Origin: Novipirellula artificiosorum
GTDB taxonomy: Bacteria > Planctomycetota > Planctomycetia > Pirellulales > Pirellulaceae
NCBI RefSeq assembly: GCF_007860135.1
Contig: NZ_SJPV01000013.1
Span: 134,702 to 198,701, forward strand
DNA: 64,000 nt
Reading direction: 5' to 3'
Part shown: in pieces, positions 45,111 to 54,973 of the stretch
Layout of the letters: every line of letters begins with the position of its first letter
How positions within the stretch are numbered: position 1 is the stretch's first letter
Notes under the pieces: model-generated
Databases searched by the model: none
What the model was told of the DNA's origin: nothing
The model's input: only the letters and a program-made list of their open reading frames with translations
Program-made: the position numbers and the translations under genes

Positions 45111-46513
45111 GTGTGAATGATGAGCTGCTCGATCGATTCCTCGACGGCGATATTTCCCCGGAGGAGCATCAAAGCGTTGTGAACTGGCTGGAGCTCGACC
45201 GCGAACACGTACAGTCGCTCGCTCGGCGCGCCGAATTGCATACCGATCTGAGGAGGTCGTTGAAGCGTCGCGGCATTCAACACGAAGCGTTGAGTACCGT
45301 GCAAAAGGCGGATGAGTTGGATTTGCATGACGCCGCTGCGGCCGGTCGTGAATCTCGCTGGCAGGCGAGGCCGAGTTATGGGTTGATTGCCGCCGCACTG
45401 GCGACAGCCGCAACGCTGGCATTTGTATTCTTCGGCTTCGATGATCCAGACGGTGCGACCACAACGTCAAGCATTGCCCGGATTGTGCATCAGTCAGGCG
45501 CGCGATGGGCAAGTCAACGACAAGAAGGTGAGGTCATTGGAACCGGAATCCTACAGTTGGACGCCGGACTGGCGAATTTGAATTTCGCCAACGGTGCCTC
45601 GGTGACGTTGCAGGGCCCGTCGCAATTTGAGGTCATCAGCGGTGATCAGGCTCGGCTACACAGCGGAATCCTGACAGCCCACGTTCCGGAATCAGCGATC
45701 GGGTTTCGCATCGAGACGCCTGCCCTGCAGGTGTTGGATCTTGGAACAGCCTTTGGAGTTTCTGTCGGCAACGATGGCCTGACGAACGTCTCGGTGTTCG
45801 AAGGCGAAGTCGAGGTGAATCCGCAGGCGGAGGAATCTGGCCACGTCCTGGCACAGCGCATCGTCCAGGGCCAAGCCGTCCGTGCCACCCGAACGTCATC
45901 GACGATTGAGCCGGTCGATTTCGAAACCGGCCCATTCGAGAGAGCCTGGCCGATTAACTCCGGGGTGTTGCAAACGACCGGAGTGATGAAGTTCGTCTCG
46001 CCCGACCCAGGGTTCGTCCCAGGTCGTTATGAAGACAGCGAGCACATTGTCGTGTTTCCGGAACGGCGAGGAGTACTCCTGGACGCTGCGTTGCGTGTCG
46101 ACGTCTTGGAGCCGGGAGAATACCGCCGGCTTCGCGATGAACCACCCCAATCGCTCTCCACGATGAATCCGGTGCGGAGCTACTTGCTGCAGCTCAATCC
46201 GATCGGCCGCGGACGTGCGATGGCCATGGGGCAAATCACCTTTGATCAGCCGATTCTGGGATTGATCGCGAGAACGAAGAAACTGGCTGAGTCGGACGCG
46301 GTTTTGGGGCACCCTGAAGGCGTCTACGGGCAGGATCGTCGCGGCATCGAACCTCCTCAAAGCGTTCCTCTGGAAAAGCCAGATCGAGACTCCGTGATTC
46401 TCGCCGCGGACAAACGGACACTAATCCTGAATCTGGCGGCCGGAACCGCGCTGGACCAGATCCGTGTGATTGTTGATGACTCCAGCCCGACGTGGAGCGA
46501 TCAATCCGAATGA
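45107..46513 (+). CDS. FecR-type anti-sigma membrane protein
   Basis: A 468-residue protein starting with the ATG that overlaps the sigma stop codon. The N-terminal anti-sigma part (LLDRFLDGDISPEEHQSVVN) is followed by a transmembrane helix (YGLIAAALATAATLAFVFFG, about 91-110) and a FecR domain (LANLNFANGASVTLQGPSQF, FRIETPALQVLDLGTAFGVS, NVSVFEGEVEVNP). Unlike the FecR at 34615 it has no LamG domain; the C-terminal 200 residues (LEPGEYRRLRDEPP, AMGQITFDQPILGLIARTKK) are of a planctomycete-specific type. The partner of the sigma factor and probably a carbohydrate sensor. Confidence 0.85.
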   Translation: MSVNDELLDRFLDGDISPEEHQSVVNWLELDREHVQSLARRAELHTDLRRSLKRRGIQHEALSTVQKADELDLHDAAAAGRESRWQARPSYGLIAAALATAATLAFVFFGFDDPDGATTTSSIARIVHQSGARWASQRQEGEVIGTGILQLDAGLANLNFANGASVTLQGPSQFEVISGDQARLHSGILTAHVPESAIGFRIETPALQVLDLGTAFGVSVGNDGLTNVSVFEGEVEVNPQAEESGHVLAQRIVQGQAVRATRTSSTIEPVDFETGPFERAWPINSGVLQTTGVMKFVSPDPGFVPGRYEDSEHIVVFPERRGVLLDAALRVDVLEPGEYRRLRDEPPQSLSTMNPVRSYLLQLNPIGRGRAMAMGQITFDQPILGLIARTKKLAESDAVLGHPEGVYGQDRRGIEPPQSVPLEKPDRDSVILAADKRTLILNLAAGTALDQIRVIVDDSSPTWSDQSE

Positions 46514-46621
46514 GTTCAAAGTCCTCGCTCCTTTGAAAACACCGAGCATGAATGTCAAAATCAGTCCTCGGATTAGATCGAACTTTTAATTCCCCTCACC
46601 CTACAAATTGAACTGGCTAAC

Positions 46622-48136
46622 ATGATCGCAAATCGATTGCTCGCAGCCACGCTCGTTTCAACGTGCTGGATCGCTTTTGCACAAATTGCGGCCGCACAGG
46701 GCCAGGCAACGTACGATCCCAGCGTTGAATCGCTGCAACAGTACGAGTGTCCTGAATGGTTTCGCGATGCCAAATTCGGAATCTACTTGCACTGGGGCGC
46801 CTACTCGGTCGCCGAGCGTGGCGAGTGGTACGCCAGGCGTTTGTACGAGGAGGGCGGCGAAGACTACGAATATCATGTGAAGCACTACGGCCATCCGTCA
46901 AAGTTTGGTTACAAAGATTTCATCCCCCTTTGGAAGGCCGAAAACTTTGATCCGGATGCCCTGCTGGCGCTCTTTAAGCGTGCAGGTGCAAAGTATTTTT
47001 CGCCCTGTGCGGTTCACCACGACAACTTTGACCTTTGGGACTCCAAGCACCATGAGTGGAACTCGGTCAACAAAGGACCGAAGAAAGATTTGATCGGAAT
47101 GTGGCGTGATTCCACGATCAAGGCCGGGTTGCGGTTCGGTGTCACGACCCATCTTTCGCGAAGCTATAGCTGGCTGAATGTTGCCAACCAATCGGATTCC
47201 GATGGGCCGATGAAGGGCGTTCCCTACGACGGGGCGCAGGGCAAAGCAAAGGGCCTCTATCCAAGTAACGATGGACAGAGCACTCACCCTCGCGCCGCGC
47301 TGGACCCGCCGAAACAATGGCGCGAGGACTGGGCTCGTCGAATCAAACAGCTCGTCGACGACTACCAGCCGGATCATCTGTACTTCGATTGCTCCGTACC
47401 GTTTCGTGGAGCCGATCAGGGGCAGACAGGCATGGATGTGATCGCGGACTTTTACAATCGGCGTCCGGAGGGTGTGATGTGCGTCAAAGAACGCCCCTGG
47501 CAGGGACTGTATGCGGACGGAATGACCACGCTCGACTACGAACGTGGGAAAGCCAGTCACATCCTCGCCGAGCCCTGGCAAACGGATGATTCCATCGGTT
47601 CGTGGGGCTACAACAAATCGAGTCCCTACACGACAGCTGACACACAAACCGACAAACTGATCGACATCGTCAGCAAGAACGGAAACTTGTTGTTGAACAT
47701 TCCCATCCGGGCTGACGGGACACTCGATGCACAGGCTACACAGATTCTTGAGGACATGGGGGACTGGCTGAGAATCAACGGCGAGGGAATCTATGGCACT
47801 CGACCGTGGTACGTGTTTGGCGAGGGCAAGACGAACGAGATCCCACACTTTGTGGTCGAGTCACCGTTTACCTGGCGCGATGTTCGATACACGACAAAGG
47901 GTGAATACCTCTATGCGTTTCTCCTTGACTGGCCGCCCAAGAACAGGCCGCATGTCGAATTTGCGTTTCTTTCTCCTGGGAATACGCGGATCGGCGAGAT
48001 TCAATCTGTCGAACTGCTCGGCCATGAAGGCGACGTCCAATGGGAATCCCATCCTGACGGATTGCGAATCAAGATGCCGAAAGAAAAACCGTGCGATTTC
48101 GCGTATTGCTTGAAGATCCATCTTCCCAAAAAGTAA
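46622..48136 (+). CDS. GH29 alpha-L-fucosidase, exported
   Basis: A 504-residue fucosidase with a signal peptide (LVSTCWIAFAQIAAA). GH29 hallmarks: PEWFRDAKFGIYLHWGAYSV, AVHHDNFDLWDSKHHEWNSV, and the nucleophile Asp256 in PDHLYFDCS; then NGNLLLNIPIRADGTL and GEGIYGTRPWYVFGEG. It hydrolyses terminal alpha-L-fucose, here probably from a desulfated fucan. It begins the second block, 108 bases after the FecR gene. Confidence 0.94.
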   Translation: MIANRLLAATLVSTCWIAFAQIAAAQGQATYDPSVESLQQYECPEWFRDAKFGIYLHWGAYSVAERGEWYARRLYEEGGEDYEYHVKHYGHPSKFGYKDFIPLWKAENFDPDALLALFKRAGAKYFSPCAVHHDNFDLWDSKHHEWNSVNKGPKKDLIGMWRDSTIKAGLRFGVTTHLSRSYSWLNVANQSDSDGPMKGVPYDGAQGKAKGLYPSNDGQSTHPRAALDPPKQWREDWARRIKQLVDDYQPDHLYFDCSVPFRGADQGQTGMDVIADFYNRRPEGVMCVKERPWQGLYADGMTTLDYERGKASHILAEPWQTDDSIGSWGYNKSSPYTTADTQTDKLIDIVSKNGNLLLNIPIRADGTLDAQATQILEDMGDWLRINGEGIYGTRPWYVFGEGKTNEIPHFVVESPFTWRDVRYTTKGEYLYAFLLDWPPKNRPHVEFAFLSPGNTRIGEIQSVELLGHEGDVQWESHPDGLRIKMPKEKPCDFAYCLKIHLPKK

Positions 48137-48198
48137 TGCAAGCTCCCAGTCAGGCCATCACGCGTTCAACCATGCCCCTAATACAACTCAATCCATCG

Positions 48199-49776
48199 AT
48201 GAAGTTTGCATTCTTACTGATCCTGTTGTCGCTCGCGGCGCAAGGTCTCACTCAAGACGCATCGGCCGCAGAGAATCGCCCAAACATTCTGTTCATCATC
48301 GCCGACGATCAGTCGCCGTTTGATCTCAAGGTCTACAACCCCGATTCGACGCTGCAGACTCCCCATCTCGACGCCCTGGCAGCCGGTGGAATGGTGTTCG
48401 ACGCCGCGCATCATATGGGTGCCTGGACGGGCGGTGTCTGTACGCCGTCAAGGCATATGGTCATGTCGGGTCGCACTCTCTGGCACATCCCCAACAAACC
48501 GGGGCGAGTCAACAACCCGCACATCACGAACCCCGTGTTGGTACCTCCTGATTTGGCGGCGTTCACGCTGCCGGCGGTCTTCAATCGTGGCGGCTACGAC
48601 ACGGTGCGGACCTGTAAGAACGGCAACTCCTTCGAAGCGGCCAATAAGCTGTTTGCGGTCCGTAGTGATAAGACCCGGCGGGGAGGAACCGACGAAACAG
48701 GCAGTGCATGGCACGCTGAGCAGGTGCTCGACTACCTCAAAGAACGAGAAGCGTCCAAGGACGCGGATCCGTTTCTGATCTACTTCGGTTTCTCACATCC
48801 CCACGACGTGCGCGACGGCAAACCGGAACTCTTGGCCAAGTACGGTGCGGTGAACCACACCGACAAGAGCGTCCTTCCGCCCGCCGATTCTCGGCAACCG
48901 CCGTTACCGCCCAACTACCTGCCGGGCCACCCGTTCGACAACACGCACATGACCGTGCGAGACGAAGTGAACGTGAGTGGTGTGTGGAACAAACGTGACC
49001 CGCGGACCATCCGAAATGAACTGGGGCGAGAGTTCGCGTGCAGCGAAAACATCGACATCCAAATCGGGCGCGTGCTTGAAAAACTTGAGGCGATGGGAGA
49101 GCTGGACAACACCTATATCTTCTATACCGCGGATCACGGGATGGCGATCGGACGTCACGGATTGCAGGGAAAGCAGAATCTCTATGAACACACCTGGCGT
49201 GTTCCCTTTATCGCCAAGGGACCCGGTATCCCTTCGAATTCGCATGTGACAGGCAATATCTATCTGCTCGATGTGCTGCCGACACTGTGCGATCTGGCCG
49301 GGATCGATTCACCACCGACCACTGAGGGCACGAGTTTCAAGCCACTTTTGGAAGGCAACAGCGACTCGGTGCGAGACGTCCTGTACGGCGTTTACTGCGG
49401 CGGAGCTAAACCGGGCATGCGCTGCGTCAAACAAGGTGACTGGAAACTGATCAAGTACGAGTCCTCAAAAGAGAATCTACGAGAAACTCAGTTGTTCAAC
49501 TTGGCGGAGAACCCGCACGAGTTTCTTCAGCAACACCACGATCCCAATGTCATGGCAGTCTCAGGCATCAAGCCATCTGAGTCTCAAACCAACCTCGCGG
49601 ACGACCCTCGCTTCGCAGTGAAACTGGCCGAAATGGAGGCGTTGCTGCTGGCCGAAATGCGGCGGCACGACGACCCCTATCGGATGTGGAACCAACCCGA
49701 TGACGGCCTGACACCGCCGGCACGCGCAAGCGATTCGGGAACCAAGACAAGAAAAAGGCCGATTAAGGCCAGGTAA
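48199..49776 (+). CDS. Sulfatase (S1 family), divergent substrate motif, exported
   Basis: A 525-residue sulfatase from the ATG at 48199 with a signal peptide (LLILLSLAAQGLTQDASA). Metal site FIIADDQSPFDL, formylglycine motif CTPSR at residue 81, and TADHGMAIGRHGLQGKQNLY. The GKWHLG motif is absent: the equivalent place reads TVRTCKNGNSF, so substrate binding differs from most S1 enzymes. A short basic end (TRKRPIKAR) is seen. The open frame extends upstream into the GH29 gene but the signal peptide decides the start. Confidence 0.9.
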   Translation: MKFAFLLILLSLAAQGLTQDASAAENRPNILFIIADDQSPFDLKVYNPDSTLQTPHLDALAAGGMVFDAAHHMGAWTGGVCTPSRHMVMSGRTLWHIPNKPGRVNNPHITNPVLVPPDLAAFTLPAVFNRGGYDTVRTCKNGNSFEAANKLFAVRSDKTRRGGTDETGSAWHAEQVLDYLKEREASKDADPFLIYFGFSHPHDVRDGKPELLAKYGAVNHTDKSVLPPADSRQPPLPPNYLPGHPFDNTHMTVRDEVNVSGVWNKRDPRTIRNELGREFACSENIDIQIGRVLEKLEAMGELDNTYIFYTADHGMAIGRHGLQGKQNLYEHTWRVPFIAKGPGIPSNSHVTGNIYLLDVLPTLCDLAGIDSPPTTEGTSFKPLLEGNSDSVRDVLYGVYCGGAKPGMRCVKQGDWKLIKYESSKENLRETQLFNLAENPHEFLQQHHDPNVMAVSGIKPSESQTNLADDPRFAVKLAEMEALLLAEMRRHDDPYRMWNQPDDGLTPPARASDSGTKTRKRPIKAR

Positions 49777-49825
49777 CCGAGAACCTTCCCGACGATCGCA
49801 TTTACAACGAGACCGACCGACCGTA

Positions 49826-51385
49826 ATGAAAACTCTATTCACATTGTTCCCGATGCTCGTGGCATTGCCGACCGCGTTGCACGCCGTCGACGTCGCCCCA
49901 ACGAAGCGTCCGAACGTGCTGTTCATCATCAGCGATGATCAGGAGCGTCGGGAATTCAACTTCCTTGTGGAGGGACGCGACGAGGAAGGCAAGCCTCGTA
50001 ATCTCAGTCCCAACCTCGATCGTCTTGCGTCCGAAGGCGTTGTCTTTCCATACCAATATGTGACGAGCCCGGTCTGCACTCCGTCAAGATTCACCGCCTT
50101 GACTGGTACCTACGCCAGTCGCTCAGCGAATTTTGAAAAGACGGTCAACAGCAACGGGCAAGTCAATATTACTTGGAACTGCCACATCGATCCGCAAACT
50201 CCTAACCTTGCACGGACTTTGCAGCAGGCCGGGTATCTCACCGGTGCTGTTGGCAAGAACCATGTTATTGAAGTGAAAGGTGTCGGCCGCAACGAAGGTC
50301 CCGCAGATGATGCTGACCCAAATAGCCCCGCTGTCGCGGCTTACTATGCGGGCAAGCAGAGAAAGCTGGTTGAAGCGTTTCAAGCAAACGGATTTGATTT
50401 CGCGGCAAGCCTGTATCACGGAAACTTGCCCGGTCACACGTGCAAGGCTCTCGAATTCCACAACATGGACTGGATCACAGGTGGCGCAATCGATTTCCTG
50501 GACCAGTGGAAGGACACGGAACAACCGTTCTTTCTTTACATGGCGACTACTTTGAACCACGGTCCGGGACCGCGTTATAAAAAATACACCGGCGATCCAT
50601 TGGCAACTCCGGCCGGCTTGCTCGAAAAGCCGCTCGATGTTCAACCCGCTCGCAATACGATTCCACAGCGAGTCAGAGAGGCAGGCCTGGCGGATCAGCC
50701 AACCGCAAACGATGTCCTGTGGCTCGACGATGGAATTGGCGCGGTCCTTGAAAAACTCAAATCACTTGGTGCACTGGAAAACACGATCGTCTTTTTCTTT
50801 GACGATCACGGCGTCGAAAGTGGCAAAGGTTCGTTGTACGAAGGCGGTATCAAGTCAGTCAGTTTTGTTTGGTCCCCGAAATACGTTCAGGGAGGCCGAA
50901 AGTCGAAGGTCAATCTCTCCAACATCGATTTCGCACCAACGATTATGGAACTGTGCGGCGTACCCAAAGCAAAGCAGCATGCGACTGATGGCAAAAGCTT
51001 TGTTTCGGTCCTGAAAGGCAGCGACCAGCAGATTCACGATCACCTGTTCTTCGAAATCGGTGCCACTCGCGCCGTGCTGAAGGATGGCTGGAAGTATCTC
51101 GCCTTCCGGTTGCCCGATTCGCTTCCAACAAATCCGTCCAAACCGTTCACTCACCTCGCCGACCGACCGGGTGGACGTGGGTCAGAAGGTCCGGCCAAAG
51201 AGTTTTACCCCAACTATTACGACCGCGACCAGTTTTACAGCATCACCGCTGACCCGCTGGAACGAAACAACCTGTTCGATGACCCCACGCAGCAAACACG
51301 TGTTGGAGAGATGCAACAGTTGCTTCGAGAAGCAGTCGGAAACGTGCCCGGTTCGTTCGCCGAGTTCACTCAAGAGCAGCCGTAA
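49826..51385 (+). CDS. Sulfatase (S1 family), exported
   Basis: A 519-residue sulfatase with signal peptide (LFPMLVALPTALHA). Metal site FIISDDQERREF, formylglycine motif CTPSR at residue 84, VGKNHVIEVKGVG in place of GKWHLG, and FFFDDHGVESGKGSLYEGGI. ATTLNHGPGPRYK holds the substrate-side His. No basic tail. It follows the previous sulfatase by 49 bases and probably belongs to the same transcript. Confidence 0.91.
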   Translation: MKTLFTLFPMLVALPTALHAVDVAPTKRPNVLFIISDDQERREFNFLVEGRDEEGKPRNLSPNLDRLASEGVVFPYQYVTSPVCTPSRFTALTGTYASRSANFEKTVNSNGQVNITWNCHIDPQTPNLARTLQQAGYLTGAVGKNHVIEVKGVGRNEGPADDADPNSPAVAAYYAGKQRKLVEAFQANGFDFAASLYHGNLPGHTCKALEFHNMDWITGGAIDFLDQWKDTEQPFFLYMATTLNHGPGPRYKKYTGDPLATPAGLLEKPLDVQPARNTIPQRVREAGLADQPTANDVLWLDDGIGAVLEKLKSLGALENTIVFFFDDHGVESGKGSLYEGGIKSVSFVWSPKYVQGGRKSKVNLSNIDFAPTIMELCGVPKAKQHATDGKSFVSVLKGSDQQIHDHLFFEIGATRAVLKDGWKYLAFRLPDSLPTNPSKPFTHLADRPGGRGSEGPAKEFYPNYYDRDQFYSITADPLERNNLFDDPTQQTRVGEMQQLLREAVGNVPGSFAEFTQEQP

Positions 51386-51480
51386 CTCTTGGTTGATTTT
51401 GCGTGCATTGTGGTCGCGCAAAAGTCGCTGCATTAAGGATGCAGATCACTCGTAACACTTGTTATCCAAAAACACTAGAC

Positions 51481-53016
51481 ATGAAACGCCTCCACCATTA
51501 CGTCATTTTACTGACCCTCATCGCTGGCCTTGCCGGCACGCGTGCGATCGCGGATGAACCCTACAAGCCCACGTGGGACTCGCTTTCGACGAACGCTCTC
51601 CCCGAATGGGTCAAGGATGCGAAGTTCGGCGTCTACACGCACTGGGGTGTCTTTTCCGTGCCTGCCTATGGCGGCCCCGACTACGTCCGGAATCTCTACG
51701 AAGGTTCTCGAAAAGACGCGAAGGGTGTGTTCACGTATCACACTGAAAAGTATGGGCCACTTGAAAAGTTCGGCTACAAGGACTTCATTCCGATGTTCAC
51801 GGCGCCCAAGTTCGACGCCGACGAGTGGGTCGGCCTGATGCACGAAGCCGGTGCGAAATTCGGCGGCATCTGCCTGATTCATCATGACGGATTCGCACTG
51901 TGGGATAGCAACGTCAATCCTTGGAATTCGGCCCAGATGGGCCCGAAGCGAGACGTCTATGGCGAAATCGCCGCCGCCGTGCGGAAGCATGACGACATGA
52001 AGCTGTTGGCGACATTTCATCACGGCCGCAGCTATGGGTACACGACCGGTGGAATGAAGGAGAAGGACGTCACTGAGCAAATGCGAAAGACATGGGACGT
52101 CCTTGATCCGAAGTACAAGGAACTGTATTGGAATCAATGGACGGGGACGACAGAAGAGTTTACCGATCAATGGAGGGCCAAGATCACCGAAGTCGTGGAC
52201 ACCTACAAACCAGACATGATCTGGTTTGACGGATTGCGAACGTCGATGCGAGGCAATCACCCGCCGGAATCAGTCGTCTTGGATGTCATCTCGCATTACT
52301 TCAATCAAGCCAAAGCGGTTGACCAGCCGGTAACGATTTGCAACAAGCATGGTGGTGAATTCAATTTCCCTGCCCCAGTCGGTCTGAAGTGCTACGAAAA
52401 TGGTCGCGACATGCCGACCGATGTCGGCCCGTGGTTCTTGATCGACCGCGCAATCGCGTATCCTTGGAGTTATGTCAACGGCAAGAAATACAAAGACGGC
52501 GCCGACTATCACGTACGCAGCATTGTGGACGTGGTCAGCCGGGGGGGCGTCTTTCTGTTGTCGCTGACGCCAAAGGGCGATGGTTCGATCCCGCCGGAGG
52601 AGCAAGAGATCATGCGTGGCATCGGCCGCTGGATGAAGGTCAACGGTGAAGCCATCTACGGAACGCGACCATGGAAGATTCACGCCGAAGGTCCAACGGT
52701 CACACGAGGGCTCAAACGCAACAACAAAGGCGAAGAGAAAGAGCAGTGGGACTGGAGACAGAAGTTTACGTCGCAGGACATCCGCTTCACCACAAACGAC
52801 GACACGCTCTACGCGATCGCTTTGGATTGGCCTGAAGATGGCGTGTTGACGGTCGAATCACTCGCCGAAGGTGCCGACGTGAACATCAAATCGATCGACC
52901 TGGTCGGACACGAAGGCGCGTTGCAGTGGCGGCAAACCTCCGAAGGATTGGTCGTGACGCTTCCGTCCCAACAACCGTGCGAATTCGCGTACGCGTTAAG
53001 GATTTTGACCAAATGA
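51481..53016 (+). CDS. GH29 alpha-L-fucosidase, exported
   Basis: A 511-residue fucosidase from the ATG at 51481 with a signal peptide (HYVILLTLIAGLAGTRAIA). It has PEWVKDAKFGVYTHWGVFSV, LIHHDGFALWDSNVNPWNSA, nucleophile Asp250 in PDMIWFDGLRTS, GGVFLLSLTPKGDGSIP and GEAIYGTRPWKIHAEGP. It is clearly related to the enzyme at 46622 but diverged. The stop overlaps the start of the deleted sulfatase gene (ATGA). Confidence 0.94.
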   Translation: MKRLHHYVILLTLIAGLAGTRAIADEPYKPTWDSLSTNALPEWVKDAKFGVYTHWGVFSVPAYGGPDYVRNLYEGSRKDAKGVFTYHTEKYGPLEKFGYKDFIPMFTAPKFDADEWVGLMHEAGAKFGGICLIHHDGFALWDSNVNPWNSAQMGPKRDVYGEIAAAVRKHDDMKLLATFHHGRSYGYTTGGMKEKDVTEQMRKTWDVLDPKYKELYWNQWTGTTEEFTDQWRAKITEVVDTYKPDMIWFDGLRTSMRGNHPPESVVLDVISHYFNQAKAVDQPVTICNKHGGEFNFPAPVGLKCYENGRDMPTDVGPWFLIDRAIAYPWSYVNGKKYKDGADYHVRSIVDVVSRGGVFLLSLTPKGDGSIPPEEQEIMRGIGRWMKVNGEAIYGTRPWKIHAEGPTVTRGLKRNNKGEEKEQWDWRQKFTSQDIRFTTNDDTLYAIALDWPEDGVLTVESLAEGADVNIKSIDLVGHEGALQWRQTSEGLVVTLPSQQPCEFAYALRILTK

Positions 53017-53512
53017 GGCGAGGGAATAGACTCTCGTTGTTGGTTTTCACCCTGCTTGCAGGGATGTTGCCCTCTGCAACCGTTTCGTTCGCCGCCAGCG
53101 AAACGCGACCTACTATCGCTATTGGATGCATATGAAGCATCACTATAACCCGGCGCATTTCGGAATCCGCACAAAGCAGTGGAAGCTGATCTTCTTCTAC
53201 GGTGTGGACGAAAAACCGGGGAAAGGGGCGGCACCGACTCCTCCCGCTTGGGAACTTTACGACGTCAAGAGCGATCCCCTGGAAATGAACAACCTCTACG
53301 GCGATCCCCAATACACCGACATCGCCGCACAGCTGAAGGAGCAGTTGAAAGCGACACGCGCCGAGGTGAAGGATTCGGATGCGGACTATGCTCATGTGGC
53401 GGGGATTATTTCCAGGCACTGGGAGGGTGGCGAAGAAGAGGCAATCCGTCTCTCGCACAAAGCCGCCAGAAACCTGATCAACAATAAACGACAGAAGGGC
53501 GAGACGGAATGA
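53013..53512 (+). pseudogene. Internally deleted sulfatase
   Basis: The ATG at 53013 starts a good signal peptide (LSLLVFTLLAGMLPSATVSF, then AASETRP) that would be followed by a sulfatase, but after about 30 codons the sequence jumps, in another frame, to a sulfatase C-terminus: YYRYWMHMKHHYNPAHFGIR, TKQWKLIFFYG and ELYDVKSDPLEMNNLYGDPQ. The whole catalytic core (about 350-400 residues) is missing. The first part ends in TGA at about 53133. ATGA overlaps to both neighbours show that it was once part of the co-translated series. An internal ATG (53126) opens a 128-residue fragment. Confidence 0.85.
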
Positions 53513-54918
53513 ACTTTGTGAAACGAATCGTGTTTGGCGTGCTTTTCTCGATCGTGACTGCCCTGGTTTGTCATGGAGCCGAGCGTCCCAACATCATCCT
53601 GATGATGGCTGATGACATGGGCTATGGCGACACGGGTTTCAACGGCAATGAAATCATCAAAACACCAAACTTGGACCAGATGGCCAAGGATGGTGTGAAG
53701 TTGACTCATTTTTATGCCGGAAACGCGGTCTGCTCGCCAACCCGCGGCACCTGCCTGACCGGCCGGCATCATCATCGCTACGGGATCTGGACTGCGAATG
53801 CCGGACATCTGCCGAAGCAAGAGATCACGCTTGCGCGAATGCTAAAGGGGCAGGGCTACGCGACGGGGCACTTCGGAAAGTGGCATCTCGGAACGCTCGA
53901 CAAGGTGATTTCCTCCAAAGGGGCGGGACGCAAACCGGAGCAAAATTTTGCGCCGCCGTGGGAGCGCGACTACGACCGATCGTTCGTCACCGAATCTGCC
54001 GTGAACCTGTGGAATCCCGGCACGGGCAATCGCTCGAAAAACAATCCGTTTTATGACGATGGAAAGGCGCTTGCGCCCGAGGATCCACGACTGGCCGGCG
54101 GGGCCGCGCGTGTGGTGGTGGATCAGGCCGTTCCGTTTATGGAAGAAGCGGTCGCGGACGGAACGCCATTCTTCTCCGTGGTTTGGTTTCACGCGCCGCA
54201 CGAGGACATCGAGGCCGGACCGGAATACCTGAAGCTGTACGAAGGCCACGGCGAAGGGGCTCATTATTTCGGCTGCATCACGGAGCTCGACGAACAGGTC
54301 GGTCGAATTCGCGCCAAGCTCAAGGAGTTGGACGTCGCAGAAAACACGCTGATCTTTTTCTGCTCCGACAACGGCCCCGAAGGGAAAGCTCCTGCCAAAC
54401 GGCGGCAGGGCGTGACCGCGGGTTTGCGCGGCCGAAAACGCGACCTCTACGACGGCGGAGTGCGCGTTCCCGCGCTGGCCTGTTGGCCGGGAAAATTTAC
54501 CGCGGGCAAGGTCGTGGAAACGCCACTTTCCACACTCGACTATTTTCCAACCATTCAGAATCTGACCGGTTACCAAATGCCCGACACACGCCCGATCGAC
54601 GGGCAGGACATCTTGTCAATCATCGCGGGAAATCTGGATCAACGCGACAAGTCGATTCCGTTCATTCGCGGCAACGAGGTGTCCTTGGTCAAGGGACACT
54701 TCAAAATGGTGCAGCCCCAAGGAGAGCTCTACGATCTCTCCAAGGATTGGGGCGAGAAACGTGATGTCGCGGCCGCTCACCCCGAGCGCGTCGAATTGAT
54801 GAGCAGGGAAATCGAGGCCTATCTCGCAAGCTTCAAGGTCAGTCATTCCGGTGCCGACTACGACGATCCATCGTTCAAGCCCGGAGGCAAGTGGAAAAAT
54901 GTCGGTGGAAAAAGGTGA
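53509..54918 (+). CDS. Sulfatase (S1 family), exported
   Basis: A 469-residue sulfatase with signal peptide (IVFGVLFSIVTALVCHGA). Metal site LMMADDMGYGDTG, formylglycine motif CSPTR at residue 75, FGKWHLG and FFCSDNGPEGKAPAKRRQGV. WFHAPHEDI and LRGRKRDLYDGGVRVPAL are also seen. It is strongly similar along its whole length to the next sulfatase (54974), so the two are tandem duplicates. The ATG overlaps the stop of the deleted sulfatase (ATGA). Confidence 0.94.
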   Translation: MNFVKRIVFGVLFSIVTALVCHGAERPNIILMMADDMGYGDTGFNGNEIIKTPNLDQMAKDGVKLTHFYAGNAVCSPTRGTCLTGRHHHRYGIWTANAGHLPKQEITLARMLKGQGYATGHFGKWHLGTLDKVISSKGAGRKPEQNFAPPWERDYDRSFVTESAVNLWNPGTGNRSKNNPFYDDGKALAPEDPRLAGGAARVVVDQAVPFMEEAVADGTPFFSVVWFHAPHEDIEAGPEYLKLYEGHGEGAHYFGCITELDEQVGRIRAKLKELDVAENTLIFFCSDNGPEGKAPAKRRQGVTAGLRGRKRDLYDGGVRVPALACWPGKFTAGKVVETPLSTLDYFPTIQNLTGYQMPDTRPIDGQDILSIIAGNLDQRDKSIPFIRGNEVSLVKGHFKMVQPQGELYDLSKDWGEKRDVAAAHPERVELMSREIEAYLASFKVSHSGADYDDPSFKPGGKWKNVGGKR

Positions 54919-54973
54919 TCCAATTCCGCACCGTGGCGACATCAACTCTTCGGACTCTCAGAGGAAGAACGCG

